This document shows, piece after piece, positions 63,901-64,000 of a stretch of DNA of 64,000 nt. Numbering within the stretch: the stretch's first letter is position 1; each line of letters opens with the position of its first letter. A program made the position numbers and the translations under genes. Below the pieces are notes generated by a model that was not told the DNA's origin, searched no databases, and saw nothing but the letters and a program-made list of their open reading frames with translations. Origin of the DNA: Phylloscopus collybita (Eukaryota > Chordata > Aves > Passeriformes > Phylloscopidae); the NCBI GenBank assembly GCA_027886175.1, contig JAJNNQ010000003.1, positions 25,709,501-25,773,500 of the forward strand. Direction: 5' to 3'.

Positions 63901-64000
63901 TGGCCCTTTTCCATGGGACACCAAAGTCGCCACCCCAGTCTCCGTATGTCAGTTTGTAGGAGGCCTTTGGCACTACAAGGGCAGAAAAACTTCCAACTGG
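57951..64000. repeat. Array B higher-order copy IV, cut by window end
   Basis: Matches copy II through 57,953-60,463 (offset 18,823). It follows copy III through 59,449-62,720 (offset 8,201), and matches copy II again from 61,300 to the window end (offset 18,270), sharing 62,770-64,000 with 41,790-43,020. It therefore carries copy III-type material where copy II has its 2.7-kb internal duplication. Its right end lies beyond the window. Confidence 0.8.

Larger units (their letters stand above)
32587..64000. repeat. Satellite array B: 191/202-bp monomer, about 160 copies
   Basis: Head-to-tail array in a single orientation. I tracked the phrase gaggcctttgg (or its variants) from 32,670 to 63,963 and counted about 162 occurrences. 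Intervals are mostly 191 or 202 bp, with a few of 189-196 from single-base or small indels. Common fixed words are gcagacagcattagac, ccatgggaaaccaaag, gtcagtttgtagg and gggagatatcctcattt. They give NcoI, StuI and EcoRV sites in many monomers. Adjacent monomers differ at many positions, while distant strings are nearly identical, the hallmark of higher-order repeats. The period matches reported avian 190-191 bp satellites, but I could not compare sequences. The array is open at the right edge. Confidence 0.97.

Noticed and set aside
1..64000. CRISPR array.
   Set aside because: Repeats are contiguous 499- or 191/202-bp units without short repeats separating unique spacers, and no cas genes are present.
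1..64000. rRNA, tRNA, telomere repeats or transposable elements.
   Set aside because: No conserved rRNA or tRNA segments, TTAGGG runs, terminal repeats, target-site duplications, integrase or reverse-transcriptase motifs were seen. Both arrays run without interruption.
32587..64000. CENP-B box in array B.
   Set aside because: The only common TTCG (reverse strand of cacgaacgg) is not followed by the required A and CGGG at the right spacing.

Overview
The window is satellite DNA from end to end; I find no gene I can support. It holds two unrelated head-to-tail tandem arrays meeting at one sharp boundary near position 32,584. The setting is a eukaryotic, probably vertebrate, heterochromatic block (centromeric, pericentromeric or subtelomeric). 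Birds are known to carry abundant satellites of about 190 bp (reported in parrots; a 191-bp centromeric satellite, Tgut191A, in zebra finch), and array B here has a 191-bp period. That makes an avian source plausible, but I matched only the length, not the sequence, so taxon and chromosome remain undetermined.

Array A (1-32,583, continuing left out of the window) has a 499-bp monomer: 65 complete copies plus a 148-bp truncated one. Every complete copy starts exactly 499 bases after the previous one, so none carries a net length change. Monomers differ only by base substitutions and fall into recurrent types. They form a patchwork of in-register duplications of 1, 2, 3, 4, 6, 8, 9 and 21 monomers, several without a difference over 1.3-2.1 kb. 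The monomer is CpG-rich (22 CpGs in the first copy, 17 of them between positions 241 and 440). Private substitutions are most noticeable in the last few monomers before the boundary.

Array B (32,587-64,000, continuing right) has about 160 monomers in two length classes, 191 bp and 202 bp. The long class has an 11-bp internal tandem duplication. Short and long monomers partly alternate as a 393-bp dimer. Neighbouring monomers are clearly diverged, but multi-kilobase strings of monomers recur almost unchanged elsewhere in the array. I divide it into copy I (32.6-39.1 kb), copy II (39.1-47.45 kb), a stretch without close partners (47.46-50.62 kb), copy III (50.62-57.95 kb) and copy IV (57.96-64.0 kb). 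The copies are related by several offsets (6,816; 7,177; 8,201; 10,479; 18,033; 18,823; 20,979 bp and others), which means a mosaic higher-order repeat that gained and lost whole monomers.

Both strands are full of open frames in both arrays, but they are by-products of the monomer sequence recurring with its period. No rRNA, tRNA, transposon, CRISPR array, telomere repeat or unique-sequence island is visible. The value of the window lies in the satellite-satellite boundary, the absence of length change in array A, and the mosaic architecture of array B.
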